Shown here in pieces: positions 1-7,867 of a stretch of 64,000 bases of DNA. The notes below the pieces were generated by a model, which searched no databases, was not told the DNA's origin, and saw only the letters and a program-made list of their open reading frames with translations. Origin of the DNA: UBA4744 sp963723165 (GTDB taxonomy: Bacteria > Actinomycetota > Acidimicrobiia > Spongiisociales > UBA4744); the NCBI GenBank assembly GCA_963723165.1, contig CAVRPP010000003.1, positions 372,001 to 436,000 of the forward strand, given 5' to 3'. The translations under genes and the position numbers were made by a program. Position 1 is the stretch's first letter; the number at the start of each line of letters is the position of its first letter.

Positions 1-228
1 GTCGCCATGGTCGGACAGCAATGCGGCCGCCTCAGCAACCAGCGACGAGGCCTCGTCCATCAGACGCTCGGCTTCAGGGAGATCGCCACGGTGCAGGGAG
101 CGGATTGCATTGGCCGACGAACGAATGGTCTTCCGGCTCAAAGCCAGGGCCCGCTCACGGGTGGCGAACTTGTCATCGAGCACCATGCGAACGGCATCCT
201 CAAGCGGCTTCAGATCAGGCTGATCCAC
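1..228 (-). CDS. Translin-family-like protein, N-terminal part (truncated by window edge)
   Basis: A GTG codon at 228 opens a frame that runs off the left edge of the window, giving 76 residues beginning VDQPDLKPLEDAVRMVLDDK. It is helical and rich in Arg, Glu and Ala. The segment with ALALSRKTIRSSANAIRSLH followed by a RGDLPEAERLMDEA-type stretch resembles the N-terminus of bacterial and archaeal translin-like proteins, which bind RNA or single-stranded DNA as helical-bundle oligomers. The start lies 9 bases after the stop of the upstream membrane-protein gene and has a purine-rich AGAGGTG upstream, so the two are probably co-transcribed. The family call rests on memory of the N-terminal pattern only. 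The C-terminal part is outside the window. Confidence 0.5.
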   Translation of the reverse strand, partial: MDQPDLKPLEDAVRMVLDDKFATRERALALSRKTIRSSANAIRSLHRGDLPEAERLMDEASSLVAEAAALLSDHGD

Positions 229-237
229 GGGACACCT

Positions 238-678
238 CTAGGAGGAGGACACGATCCTGAGGTGCCGCTCCTCGGTGGTTTCCTCGACGGGATGAAGATC
301 GACGACCGTCGGAACGACCCGGCGCTGCTTGATTTGCAGAAGCATGGCGACATACCAGGCTCCAAGGGCGTCGATCACGATATGGGCAATGAGCAGCGTC
401 GAGGAACCCTGCCAGATGGCAACAATCAAGGTCGTGGCGGCCGCCAGCGCCAGCCCGGCCAGGAATTTGCGCCGCCGGGAGAGGACCCGACGTCTGGCAA
501 GGGCTGAGTTCTCCACTGCGTGACCGTGCACCGACGCCAGGCGGGCGGTTATGCGATTGAACTCCTGGGTCGAGTGGAGTGGGGCGTTCCGCCTCGATAC
601 GAAGATCGAGGGAAGAAGGTACGCCGCCCACGCTCCCGCAATCACGAGAGTGATGAGTATGGCAAGAGGGTTATCCAA
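238..678 (-). CDS. Three-helix membrane protein resembling GlpR/SepX
   Basis: This 146-residue protein has a TTG start with GGAG 6 bases upstream. Hydrophobic segments lie at about residues 5-24, 72-90 and 94-114. A basic stretch (ARRRVLSRRRK) precedes the helical pair, and a charged tail follows. The N-terminal helix ending in LLPSIFVSRRNAP followed by a Ser/Phe-containing helix matches the layout of actinobacterial GlpR/SepX, a divisome-associated membrane protein that acts as receptor for the gephyrin-like molybdotransferase Glp. The genomic context agrees: a MoeA/Glp homologue and galU lie just upstream in the same chain. The function is inferred from topology and synteny; the sequence itself is not strongly conserved. 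Confidence 0.5.
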   Translation of the reverse strand: MDNPLAILITLVIAGAWAAYLLPSIFVSRRNAPLHSTQEFNRITARLASVHGHAVENSALARRRVLSRRRKFLAGLALAAATTLIVAIWQGSSTLLIAHIVIDALGAWYVAMLLQIKQRRVVPTVVDLHPVEETTEERHLRIVSSS

Positions 679-741
679 CGCTATCTCCGCCCATATGTGC
701 CAGTTCGAAGACTAGGAGCTTCGCCATACAACGACAAGTCA

Positions 742-1239
742 TCAGGAGTGCTGGTGAAAGCCCGGAGCGTGGTCAGAAGGCCCGGCAGCCAGCAGTTCAA
801 CCGCGTGGGTCAACGCCGGGCCGATCACCGCCAGCGACTCCTCCACACCGGAAACAGAACCTGGAAGATTGACTACGAGAGTCCGCCCGGCAATACCGGT
901 CACCGATCGAGACAGCATGCCGTGCGGGTTGACACCAAATGTGGCCGCTCGCATCGCTTCCGCCAACCCAGGAGCAACCCGGTCTATCACCATGGTGGTC
1001 GCTTCGGGAGTCAGGTCTCGCGGTCCGAAACCGGTTCCCCCGGTCGTCACGACCAGATCAACGCCCTTGCCGATCCACGTACGTAGTTCCGCTGCGACCG
1101 GGTCCACCCCGTCCTCGACCACTGCGCTTTCTGCTGAGAACCCGAGCGACTCGAGCACACGAACAGCCGCCGGTCCGGACCGGTCTTCTGCCTCACCACG
1201 ACTCACCCGATCACTGATGGTGATTACCGCCGCCCTCAT
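742..1239 (-). CDS. mogA: Molybdopterin adenylyltransferase-like protein MogA/MoaB
   Basis: About 165 residues covering one MoCF/MogA domain. The start is near MRAAVITISDRVSRGEAEDR and the substrate-binding motif VVTTGGTGFGPRDLTPEAT is intact. It also carries the NLPGSVSGVEESL segment typical of MoaB/MogA. These enzymes adenylylate molybdopterin before metal insertion by MoeA. The chosen ATG (1239) overlaps the stop of moaC as ATGA, which favours it over an in-frame GTG three codons earlier. It is the third molybdenum-cofactor gene in a row after moeA and moaC, which indicates translational coupling in one operon. MogA and MoaB cannot be told apart reliably from sequence alone. Confidence 0.9.
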   Translation of the reverse strand: MRAAVITISDRVSRGEAEDRSGPAAVRVLESLGFSAESAVVEDGVDPVAAELRTWIGKGVDLVVTTGGTGFGPRDLTPEATTMVIDRVAPGLAEAMRAATFGVNPHGMLSRSVTGIAGRTLVVNLPGSVSGVEESLAVIGPALTHAVELLAAGPSDHAPGFHQHS

Positions 1240-1709
1240 CGCGTCCACTCCCCGGACCGGCCGCCCGACTTGGACAACAAGCGAATGCCATCGATGTGCG
1301 CGCCCCTATCGACTCCCTTGATCATGTCGTATACGGTGAGTGCCGCCACCGAAGCAGCCGTCATAGCTTCCATCTCGACCCCCGTCCGGTCGCTGGTCGA
1401 GACCGTGGCCCGAACAATCCCGCCTTCGTCACAGGATGTGATGTCAATCGATACTGAAGTGACGGCGATCGGATGGCAGAGAGGAATCAGCTCAGCCGTC
1501 CGCTTGGCGGCCATGATGCCTGCAACCCGGGCAACGGCCAGCGCATCGCCCTTCGGCAAATCACCTCCGAACAACAGTTTGCGGGTAGCCGGTTCCATAG
1601 CCACCAGCGCCTCGGCGGTCGCTAACCGGTCGGTGGTGTCTTTGCCTCCGACATCTACCATGCGAACCCGACCGGACTCATCGAGATGAGACAAGTGTTC
1701 TTCATCCAT
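1236..1709 (-). CDS. moaC: Cyclic pyranopterin monophosphate synthase MoaC
   Basis: 157 residues from the ATG at 1709 (MDEEHLSHLDESG). It carries the MoaC hallmarks RMVDVGGKDTTDR near the N-terminus, PLCHPIAVTSV in the middle and a C-terminal KGVDRGAHIDGIRLLSKSGG. MoaC turns the GTP-derived cyclohydrolase product into cyclic pyranopterin monophosphate, the first stable intermediate of molybdenum cofactor synthesis. The start overlaps the moeA stop by 8 bases and the stop overlaps the mogA start by 4, so the three genes are probably translated together. MoaA is not in this window. Confidence 0.95.
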   Translation of the reverse strand: MDEEHLSHLDESGRVRMVDVGGKDTTDRLATAEALVAMEPATRKLLFGGDLPKGDALAVARVAGIMAAKRTAELIPLCHPIAVTSVSIDITSCDEGGIVRATVSTSDRTGVEMEAMTAASVAALTVYDMIKGVDRGAHIDGIRLLSKSGGRSGEWTR

Positions 1710-2940
1710 CGAGCACCTCATCATTCGTCAGTGTTTCCGGCCAGGTGAACATCTCCAACTCGACCTCGTCACCGGCCGCCACGGTCTCGACTCCAACCGG
1801 GATCACCGCGAAGGCGTTGCCGTATGCCAGAGCCGACAGCATGTTCGACAACTGCCCGCCGCTCAAGCCGGCCACCCACCGACCCTCCTCGTCGACGGCG
1901 GCCCTGACCCGCAGGAAGACCACCTTCTCGGGGTTGGTGTGAACCGACTGCGACAAGCGGCCTCGCACGCGGGGCCGAAAGAGTCGCTCTGCTCCCATCA
2001 TGTGCAAGAGAGCCGGCCGCGCGAATTGCTCAAAGGCCACGATGACGCTGACCGGGTTGCCGGGAAGGCCAAAGAAAGGAGTGCCGTTGAGGAGTCCGAA
2101 GGCGAATGGCTTACCCGGTTGCATGGCTACCTGCCAGAAACTGATCTGGCCCAGATCCCGCAGCACGGTCTTCACCAGGTCGTATTCGCCCATAGAGACT
2201 CCACCCGAGGTGACTATGGCGTCTGCCCGGTTGGCCGCCTGTTCAAGAGTTGAGCGCAAGAGCACGGCATCGTCTCGCACTATTCCGAGATCGATCACTT
2301 CGGCGCCGAGTTCAGCCAAAAGGCTGTTGAGTACCACCCGGTTGGTGTCCCGGATCTGGCCCGGCTGCAAATCCGTGACCGCAGGGTCCATGATCTCGTC
2401 ACCCGTGGAAAGGATGGCAACCCGGGGTCGTCGCCGGACCAGCGGGGCCGCGACACCCAGCGAAGCCAGCACTCCCAGGTGAGCGGCGCCGAGGCGCTCT
2501 CCGGCCGCGAAGACCCGGGTCCCGGCCTCGACATCGCCGCCGGCCGCACGCACATTGGTCCCGACCCGAACTGCGGAGCCGATGGTGACTTCATCATGCT
2601 CCTGCCGGGTGTCTTCGACCTGCACCACGGCGTCGGCCCCGTCCGGGATGGGTGCACCCGTCATGATCTTGATGGCGGTACCGGGCCGCACAACGAACGA
2701 AGCTGCATATCCTGCGGGAAGATCTTCAATCACCTTCAATACGACCGGGGCATCGCAGACATCTTCAGCCCGAACTGCGTAACCATCCATCGCAGAATTG
2801 GCGAAAGGCGGTACGTCGTGCGGTGCTTCCACCGGTTCGGCGAGAACCAGACCGGAAGCTTCGAGTAATCGCACAGTGACGATGGGCAGCGTTGGCACCC
2901 CGGCCAGCACATCCCGGCGGGCTTCGGCCAACGTTCTCAA
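1702..2940 (-). CDS. moeA: Molybdopterin molybdotransferase MoeA / gephyrin-like Glp
   Basis: 412 residues if translation begins at the TTG at 2940, which overlaps the galU stop as TTGA. A longer reading frame exists upstream but has no MoeA-like sequence. Visible landmarks in order are PPFANSAMDGYAVRAED, the KIMTGAPIPDGADAVVQVED region, VAILSTGDEI, IVTSGGVSMGEYDLVK and FGLPGNPVSVIVAFE, followed by the C-terminal domain IV. The protein inserts molybdenum into adenylylated molybdopterin. Many Actinobacteria have a paralogue, Glp, that sits next to galU and binds the divisome membrane protein GlpR. The neighbours here (galU upstream, a GlpR-like gene downstream) make Glp a real possibility, although moaC and mogA argue for an ordinary cofactor role as well. 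Confidence 0.93.
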   Translation of the reverse strand: MRTLAEARRDVLAGVPTLPIVTVRLLEASGLVLAEPVEAPHDVPPFANSAMDGYAVRAEDVCDAPVVLKVIEDLPAGYAASFVVRPGTAIKIMTGAPIPDGADAVVQVEDTRQEHDEVTIGSAVRVGTNVRAAGGDVEAGTRVFAAGERLGAAHLGVLASLGVAAPLVRRRPRVAILSTGDEIMDPAVTDLQPGQIRDTNRVVLNSLLAELGAEVIDLGIVRDDAVLLRSTLEQAANRADAIVTSGGVSMGEYDLVKTVLRDLGQISFWQVAMQPGKPFAFGLLNGTPFFGLPGNPVSVIVAFEQFARPALLHMMGAERLFRPRVRGRLSQSVHTNPEKVVFLRVRAAVDEEGRWVAGLSGGQLSNMLSALAYGNAFAVIPVGVETVAAGDEVELEMFTWPETLTNDEVLDG

Positions 2941-3755
2941 GAGAACTCCGATAATCCCGCCAGGAAGGCCCGGTATTCGGATCCCCACTCTGGATGACCG
3001 AGCCCCAGAACAGTTGACGCTTCGAGCAATCCGAGGGGATTGCCGACGTCGAGCAAATCCTGCCCGGCCACATAACCGAGGCAACTGCCGGCTTTCCCCA
3101 ACTCCGCGATGGCGTCTGTCAACTGTATCTCTCCACCCAGTCCGGCGGGCAGATCCTCCAGGATCGTGAAGATGTCGGGGGTGAACAGATAGCGCCCGAT
3201 CAAGCCCAGATCCGAAGGGGCATTGACGGCGCCCGGTTTCTCAATCGCTCCGAGTACCTCAACCACCTCCGGGCTACGCCACGATCCGGGAACGATCACC
3301 CCGTATCGCTCCAGGAACTCGGGGGTGAGCCGCCGCAAACACACGACCGAGGTGCCATCGAAAGCTTCAGCCATTCCCGGCAACACATCGCCACCGGGCC
3401 GGGGGATGTTGTCGGCCAGCACACAGAAAAAGGACCGATCGGCTACGGCCTCGCGGGCGGTCAGCACCGCGTGTCCGAGCCCGTGCGGCACTTCTTGCAC
3501 CACCGGGGTGATTTTCACGTCTTCAAGGCCCGGTAACGGGCCTTCTTCCCAGAAGTGCTGTTCGGCTAACGCCCCCACACCAGGATCGACGATGAGAATG
3601 ACCTCGCCGGCCCCGGCGCGAACGCTTTCTTCGACGGCATACTGAATGGCCGGTCGGTCGACCACCGGAATCAGCGCTTTCGGGACTACCCGGGTCGCCG
3701 GTCGCATCCGGGTCCCGCGCCCGGCCGCAGGCACGACGGCTACATCAACCTTCAT
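2937..3755 (-). CDS. galU: UTP-glucose-1-phosphate uridylyltransferase GalU
   Basis: 272 residues. The nucleotidyltransferase signature VVPAAGRGTRMRPATRVVPK lies at the N-terminus, followed by PALIPVVDRPAIQY-type active-site residues and a GGEIQLTDAI motif near the C-terminus, as in GalU. It makes UDP-glucose from UTP and glucose-1-phosphate for envelope polysaccharides. The ATG at 3755 overlaps the plsY stop as ATGA and is preceded by a G-rich stretch that can serve as ribosome binding site. Its stop overlaps the moeA TTG start, so galU links the lipid gene to the molybdenum group in one transcript. Confidence 0.92.
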   Translation of the reverse strand: MKVDVAVVPAAGRGTRMRPATRVVPKALIPVVDRPAIQYAVEESVRAGAGEVILIVDPGVGALAEQHFWEEGPLPGLEDVKITPVVQEVPHGLGHAVLTAREAVADRSFFCVLADNIPRPGGDVLPGMAEAFDGTSVVCLRRLTPEFLERYGVIVPGSWRSPEVVEVLGAIEKPGAVNAPSDLGLIGRYLFTPDIFTILEDLPAGLGGEIQLTDAIAELGKAGSCLGYVAGQDLLDVGNPLGLLEASTVLGLGHPEWGSEYRAFLAGLSEFS

Positions 3756-4342
3756 TCCCCCACAACCTTTCTCTCCGAACCCCGAACCAGCCTCGCGATA
3801 TTGCCACGATGCCGGTACATGACCAACACGACGGCCACTCCCAACCATGCCAGAGCCCAGCCACCCAGGCCGTCGAGCCAGGCCGCCAGCGGAGCAGCCA
3901 GCGCCGCGCCGGCAATGGACCCTATCGAGGCGATTCGCGACACGGCGACGACAGCGACAAAGACCAGCACCATCCCGAGACCCGCCCACGGAGCAACCCA
4001 CAGCAACATCCCGGCAAAGGTCGCAGCTCCTTTCCCACCCCGGAATCGGTGGAATACCGGGTAGCAGTGACCGAACACGGCCACCAGGCCGGCCGCCGCC
4101 GCCAGCGTTGCACTCCCGCCCACAGTCGACCCGATGGCCGCCGCCGCGAGCCCTTTCAGAAGATCCCCGAGTAAAACCAGGGCTCCTGCAAGTCTGCCCA
4201 TCGACCGCAGAGCGTTTGACGCTCCCGGATTGCCGCTTCCCAGGTCGTAAATGGACTCGCCCTTGAGGCGGGCAACGATCACGGCAAAGTCGAGACTGCC
4301 GATCAGATAGGCAACAGCAAGAACACCAGCGGTACGGAGCAT
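3752..4342 (-). CDS. plsY: Acyl-phosphate:glycerol-3-phosphate acyltransferase PlsY
   Basis: About 196 residues from the ATG at 4342 (MLRTAGVLAVAYLIGSLDFA). It has five or more hydrophobic segments and the three PlsY motifs: YLIGSLDFAVI at the N-terminus, DLGSGNPGASNALR (a variant of GSGNIGATN), and FHRFRGGKGAATFAG. PlsY is an integral membrane enzyme that acylates glycerol-3-phosphate from acyl-phosphate, the first step of phospholipid synthesis. A slightly longer start 18 bases upstream is possible. The gene heads the minus-strand galU/moeA chain and faces the divergent fmdB gene. Confidence 0.93.
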   Translation of the reverse strand: MLRTAGVLAVAYLIGSLDFAVIVARLKGESIYDLGSGNPGASNALRSMGRLAGALVLLGDLLKGLAAAAIGSTVGGSATLAAAAGLVAVFGHCYPVFHRFRGGKGAATFAGMLLWVAPWAGLGMVLVFVAVVAVSRIASIGSIAGAALAAPLAAWLDGLGGWALAWLGVAVVLVMYRHRGNIARLVRGSERKVVGE

Positions 4343-4460
4343 GGTCGCAGCATATTGCAATCCGAGCCGTTGCAGGAGAGGTCACGGAGGACAGAGCCCT
4401 GAAGCGGTTGGCACGCGGCTTGATATCATGGGCTGTCTTCGCTCCAGGAATCCAACAGCC

Positions 4461-4823
4461 GTGCCCACTTACGAATACGCCTGCAAGAAATGCGGCGAAC
4501 GCTTCGACGTCGTTCAATCGTTCAGCGACAAAACCCTCAGCAAGCACCCCGGTTGCGGAGGCGCCGTTCAAAAAGTCTTTCACCCGGCCGGGATCATCTT
4601 CAAAGGTTCGGGTTTCTATGTGACCGATTCCAAGTCGAGCAGGTCGAAATCGAGCACCTCCCGATCGAGCAAGTCGGCATCCAGCGGCTCCACATCCGAA
4701 ACCAAACCGAGCGGCAAGTCGAAAGATGCACAGTCGAGCACCTCGGAGAAGAGCGAATCCAAGTCGAGCACCTCGGAGAAGAGCGAATCCAAGTCGAGCA
4801 GCTCGGAGAGCGGCGATTCGTGA
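4461..4823 (+). CDS. FmdB-family zinc-ribbon protein with Ser/Lys-rich repeat tail
   Basis: 120 residues from GTG. The N-terminal 55 residues are a standard FmdB/CxxC zinc ribbon: PTYEYACKKCGERFDVVQSF supplies the first CxxC, HPGCGG the next Cys, and KVFHPAGIIFKGSGFYVTDS follows. The rest, about 65 residues, is low-complexity Ser/Lys/Glu/Thr, including a ten-residue unit (SSTSEKSESK) repeated in tandem. FmdB proteins are small putative regulators of unclear function. The stop overlaps the GTG of the mtnP remnant, so the two were once translationally coupled. A variable acidic/Ser tail is common in this family. Confidence 0.85.
   Translation: MPTYEYACKKCGERFDVVQSFSDKTLSKHPGCGGAVQKVFHPAGIIFKGSGFYVTDSKSSRSKSSTSRSSKSASSGSTSETKPSGKSKDAQSSTSEKSESKSSTSEKSESKSSSSESGDS
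4733..4810 (+). repeat. 30-bp tandem repeat inside the fmdB tail
   Basis: A 30-base unit starting at 4733 is repeated exactly from 4763 and partially from 4793, where it begins to diverge. Because the unit is a multiple of three, copy-number change would keep the reading frame and only lengthen or shorten the Ser/Lys-rich tail. Confidence 0.85.
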
Positions 4824-5039
4824 TCGGCGTCATCGGGGGAACCGGTTTCTACGAGTTCCTCGAGAACGCCCAGGACATCGCGGTTGCGTCCCCGTACGGT
4901 GAGCCGTCGGCGCCGTTGTCGAACGATTCCAGGCGTCCCTCGGCACCTTGCAGAGCGCAATCAAGACACTGATCCCCCTGCGGCCGTCACGAGGCGTTCC
5001 TGTCCGTGCGCCAATGCGCTGTCGGCGTCAAGCGGCTGA
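4820..5039 (+). pseudogene. Remnant of S-methyl-5'-thioadenosine phosphorylase, internally deleted
   Basis: A GTG overlapping the fmdB stop begins VIGVIGGTGFYEFLENAQ followed by a DIAVASPYGEPSAPL stretch, a convincing N-terminus of MTA phosphorylase (about 33 residues). Immediately afterwards another frame reads ERFQASLGTLQSAIKTLIP, like the helix near the C-terminus of the same family. After a run of five C (4974-4978) a third frame gives SCPCANALSASSG and a stop, matching the Cys-rich C-terminal end. About 200 central residues, including the catalytic core, are missing. The gene cannot encode an active enzyme as written. It is either a real internal deletion followed by drift or a collapsed or mis-assembled segment. 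Confidence 0.75.
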
Positions 5040-5143
5040 CCCGGTAGAAAGACCCCCCGTCAAGCGTCATCGGATCGCCACGTTCCAGTCCCGGGACCAA
5101 CGAACCCCTTCCCAATCCGTATCCGGCACGATACGTTTCTCCG

Positions 5144-5677
5144 GTGTACTGGTTCCGCCGGCCGCCCTATCTACGGTGGGCAACTGCCGCACTGCTGCTC
5201 GTCACGGCCACCTGGCTCGACGTCCGCCCTCAACCAACCGTGTTGCATCCCTACGCCGCCGTTGCCTTGGAGGAAGGGACGGTGATCGAGGAGACAATGA
5301 TCGAATGGCGGACCATCCCGGCGGACGTGTTGCCGGATCCGGGCGACCCGGTAGGGATGGTCTCGCGCCCGGTGGCTGCAGGAGAGCCGCTGGTTGCCTC
5401 TGCAGTTTCCCCTCGCCGGATTGTCGCCCCGGACGGCTGGTGGACACTCGAAACTCGACTCCCTCCAGGTGCGTACCCCGGTCAGCCGGTGCAGCTCATC
5501 GTGCTCACCATGGGAGAAGCGCCCCAGGCCATAGCAGGCACGGTCGTTGCGGCACCCACCGCAGACCCATTGGCCTTTGAAGATCTCCCCGGGCTCGTTG
5601 CCGTGCCGGCCGAGTCGGCCACCATCGCTGCGGCAGCCGTAGCGGAGGACCGGGTGGCGGTGGTCCTGGGCGGCTGA
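5144..5677 (+). CDS. SAF-domain membrane-anchored protein (CpaB-like N-terminus)
   Basis: 177 residues from GTG. One N-terminal membrane segment (about 10-27) is followed by a SAF-like region: an AAVALEEGTVIEETMIEWRT stretch, then GDPVGMVSRPVAAGEPLVAS. This is the arrangement of CpaB/FlgA-type SAF proteins. A second small beta-rich domain follows (GQPVQLIVLTMGEAPQAIAG). SAF proteins of this type occur in Flp/Tad pilus assembly and as stand-alone actinobacterial proteins. No pilus gene is adjacent; the TadE/TadG array is 34 kb away. The role is therefore open. Confidence 0.7.
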   Translation: MYWFRRPPYLRWATAALLLVTATWLDVRPQPTVLHPYAAVALEEGTVIEETMIEWRTIPADVLPDPGDPVGMVSRPVAAGEPLVASAVSPRRIVAPDGWWTLETRLPPGAYPGQPVQLIVLTMGEAPQAIAGTVVAAPTADPLAFEDLPGLVAVPAESATIAAAAVAEDRVAVVLGG

Positions 5678-5680
5678 CGT

Positions 5681-7039
5681 TTATCCGGCAGGCGATGCGA
5701 CGGGTTCGAAGGCCCGGGTCGGAGCAGACGCGGGAAGGATCAGCTCGAACCTGCTCCATCCATCTGCGTAGCGGTACGAAAGGTCACCGGCCATCTGCCT
5801 GGCCAGCCTTCGCGAAACGGTCAACCCCAGACCAATCGAGGGTGGAAGACCTGGGATATCGCTGGCCCGGTGGTAGGCATCGAAAATGGATTCCCAATCC
5901 GCGGGAGGCAGACCGGGACCGTTGTCTTTGACCGAAACCATCGCACCATGCTGACTTGATTCGATCCGAACGACGACCCGGTCACCGCCGTGGCGCACAG
6001 CATTTCCAATCAGATTGCGAAGAATCTGACGCACCCTGGCTCCGTCCCCGTGAGCGGTAGCGTCGCCGATGACTTCGCACCCGCCCGGCATCAGGGCCCG
6101 GAAGGGCAGGAGCGCATTCTCGACCTGCCGGTGGAGTTCGATCGGCTCGGTAATGACGGTCAGATTCCCGTCATCGAGACGCGCTGCCACGAGCAAGTCC
6201 TCGACGATGAGCGATACCTCCTGGCTCTGGTCGGCGATGATCGTCACAAACTCCTCGACTTCATCGGAGCTGAAGAACGAAAGATTGTCCCGCAGTTCGG
6301 ACGCCATCCCGAGCACTGCGCTCAAGGGGGTGCGAAGCTCATGACTGATAGAGGCTATAAATTCGTCCTTGGCCGAGTGGAGATCCTCGAGTTGCTCCAG
6401 ACGCTTCGTTCGCGACCGCGACCTCAAGGCAAGTGCCGACAGCAAGGCCGCAAGGACCAGCAAGCCGGGCACCAGGATCTGAAGGACCAGAACGGCCCGT
6501 TCCTCCGCCTGGATGGATTCGAGAAGGTGCTCGTTCTCTTCCAGCTGGACCGCCAGGATGGGACTCCGCAGATCGCCCTCGAGTCGGTCGAGTTCAGCCC
6601 GAAGACCCCCATCAACCTCAGGATCTACCGAGGCCACGGCTCCGGCAATCAACTCCAGGTAACCATCGAATCCAGCCGCGATCTCACCGAACAACTCTTC
6701 CTCATCGGCATCGACCATCGTCCGGAGTTCACCAACGCTGGAGCGAAAATCGGCAACCGCCTCGAGACTCCGGACATCAGGGATATCGAACACTTCACCG
6801 TTGTCACGGCGATCTAGCCAATCTCCGGTTGACTCGGATACCTGCTCCAGCGCCGCTTGCATCTGCGCCAGCAACACGGCTTCGGTCGCTTCTTTGCGAG
6901 CCCGCGCCGACGTGGTTGCAGTGGTAACCACGGCCAGCGCGATCGTCACAGCAATCAGAATGAGCGCCACGACGATTGAACCCGTGATCAGCCTGGAGCG
7001 GCCGGCAGGCGCCCGGTTCCTTGACAACATGTCAAACAC
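5681..7039 (-). CDS. Membrane sensor histidine kinase
   Basis: 452 residues. The first membrane helix is at about 19-41, an extracytoplasmic helical region of about 140 residues follows, and the second helix is at about 184-206. The HisKA domain has the phospho-acceptor motif SHELRTPLSAVLG (His about 233). The HATPase domain has an N-box NLIGNAVRHG, a G1 box DNGPGLP and IGLGLTVSRRLARQMAG. The layout is that of a classical two-component sensor with a four-helix-bundle type input. No response regulator gene is adjacent, so this is an orphan kinase as far as the window shows. The start may be the GTG at 7039 or an ATG three codons later. It converges on the SAF gene with a 3-base gap. Confidence 0.9.
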   Translation of the reverse strand: MFDMLSRNRAPAGRSRLITGSIVVALILIAVTIALAVVTTATTSARARKEATEAVLLAQMQAALEQVSESTGDWLDRRDNGEVFDIPDVRSLEAVADFRSSVGELRTMVDADEEELFGEIAAGFDGYLELIAGAVASVDPEVDGGLRAELDRLEGDLRSPILAVQLEENEHLLESIQAEERAVLVLQILVPGLLVLAALLSALALRSRSRTKRLEQLEDLHSAKDEFIASISHELRTPLSAVLGMASELRDNLSFFSSDEVEEFVTIIADQSQEVSLIVEDLLVAARLDDGNLTVITEPIELHRQVENALLPFRALMPGGCEVIGDATAHGDGARVRQILRNLIGNAVRHGGDRVVVRIESSQHGAMVSVKDNGPGLPPADWESIFDAYHRASDIPGLPPSIGLGLTVSRRLARQMAGDLSYRYADGWSRFELILPASAPTRAFEPVASPAG

Positions 7040-7108
7040 ATCGGCATACCAACAGGCCGCATTGAGCGAACATCAGCGGGCGCCCGCGGCCCGGCTAACC
7101 TGCCGCCG

Positions 7109-7867
7109 ATGTTCGAAGCAATGCTGTGGGGTCTGATTCAAGGCCTGACCGAATTCCTCCCCATCTCCTCATCCGGACATCTGGTGCTGGTCCCGGCGTT
7201 CCTGGGTGTTGAACCACCCGACCTGGCCACTTCGGCTCTCCTGCACCTGGGGACCCTGATTGCGGTGCTCGCCTACTACCGTCGCGACCTGGTCAAACTG
7301 CTGCATTTCCGCCGCGACCGCGAGGCACGCCATGTTCTGACCTTGCTGATCGTCGGCACCGTCCCGGCCACAGTCGGGATCGCCCTCACCGATCAACTCT
7401 CCTCATTCCAGGAATCGACAAGGGCGGTTGCCGTGGCTCTCCTGGTAACCGGAGTGGTGTTGGTTGTCTCAGGATTCATAACTCGCCGGACCCGCACGCT
7501 CGAAGATGCCAACCTGTCGGACGCTCTGCTGGTCGGTATCGCCCAGGCCACCGCTCTCCTGCCCGGCATCTCCCGTTCGGGCATGACCATCACAGCCAGT
7601 TTGGGAAGGGGTCTGAGCGCTGTCGAGGCTGCGCGGTTCTCGTTCTTGCTGGCAGTTCCGGCCATCGCCGGTGGAGGCCTCATCGAAACGGTCGAGATGC
7701 TGGACGGCGGTGGCATCCCCTCAGAAGTATGGCTGGGGGTTCTGACCGCAGCGGTGTCCGGTTACCTGGCCATCGCCTTCCTGATCAAAACACTGGTGCG
7801 GGTCGGGCTCCGACCCTTTGCCGTCTATTGCTTCGTGGTCGGGGCGTTGGCTCTGATCCTGCTGTAG
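7109..7867 (+). CDS. uppP: Undecaprenyl-diphosphatase UppP/BacA
   Basis: 252 residues, polytopic. The BacA signature GLIQGLTEFLPISSSGHLVL is at the N-terminus and the second catalytic segment LLPGISRSGMTITASLGRG lies near residue 150. UppP dephosphorylates undecaprenyl pyrophosphate to recycle the lipid carrier for peptidoglycan and other wall polymers, and the family is also linked to bacitracin tolerance. The full family length is present. The gene stands alone, divergent from the histidine kinase. Confidence 0.95.
   Translation: MFEAMLWGLIQGLTEFLPISSSGHLVLVPAFLGVEPPDLATSALLHLGTLIAVLAYYRRDLVKLLHFRRDREARHVLTLLIVGTVPATVGIALTDQLSSFQESTRAVAVALLVTGVVLVVSGFITRRTRTLEDANLSDALLVGIAQATALLPGISRSGMTITASLGRGLSAVEAARFSFLLAVPAIAGGGLIETVEMLDGGGIPSEVWLGVLTAAVSGYLAIAFLIKTLVRVGLRPFAVYCFVVGALALILL

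Noticed and set aside
520..1086. 188-residue plus-strand reading frame over mogA
   Set aside because: It lies opposite mogA, is rich in Arg, Gly and Pro with no motif, and mogA is clearly real. It is a high-GC shadow frame.
4733..4810. A possible CRISPR-like array
   Set aside because: The units abut without spacers and are in frame within fmdB; it is a coding tandem repeat.
5144..5677. SAF/CpaB-like gene as part of the pseudopilin system
   Set aside because: It lies 34 kb away from the array, with unrelated neighbours, so a functional link is not supported.
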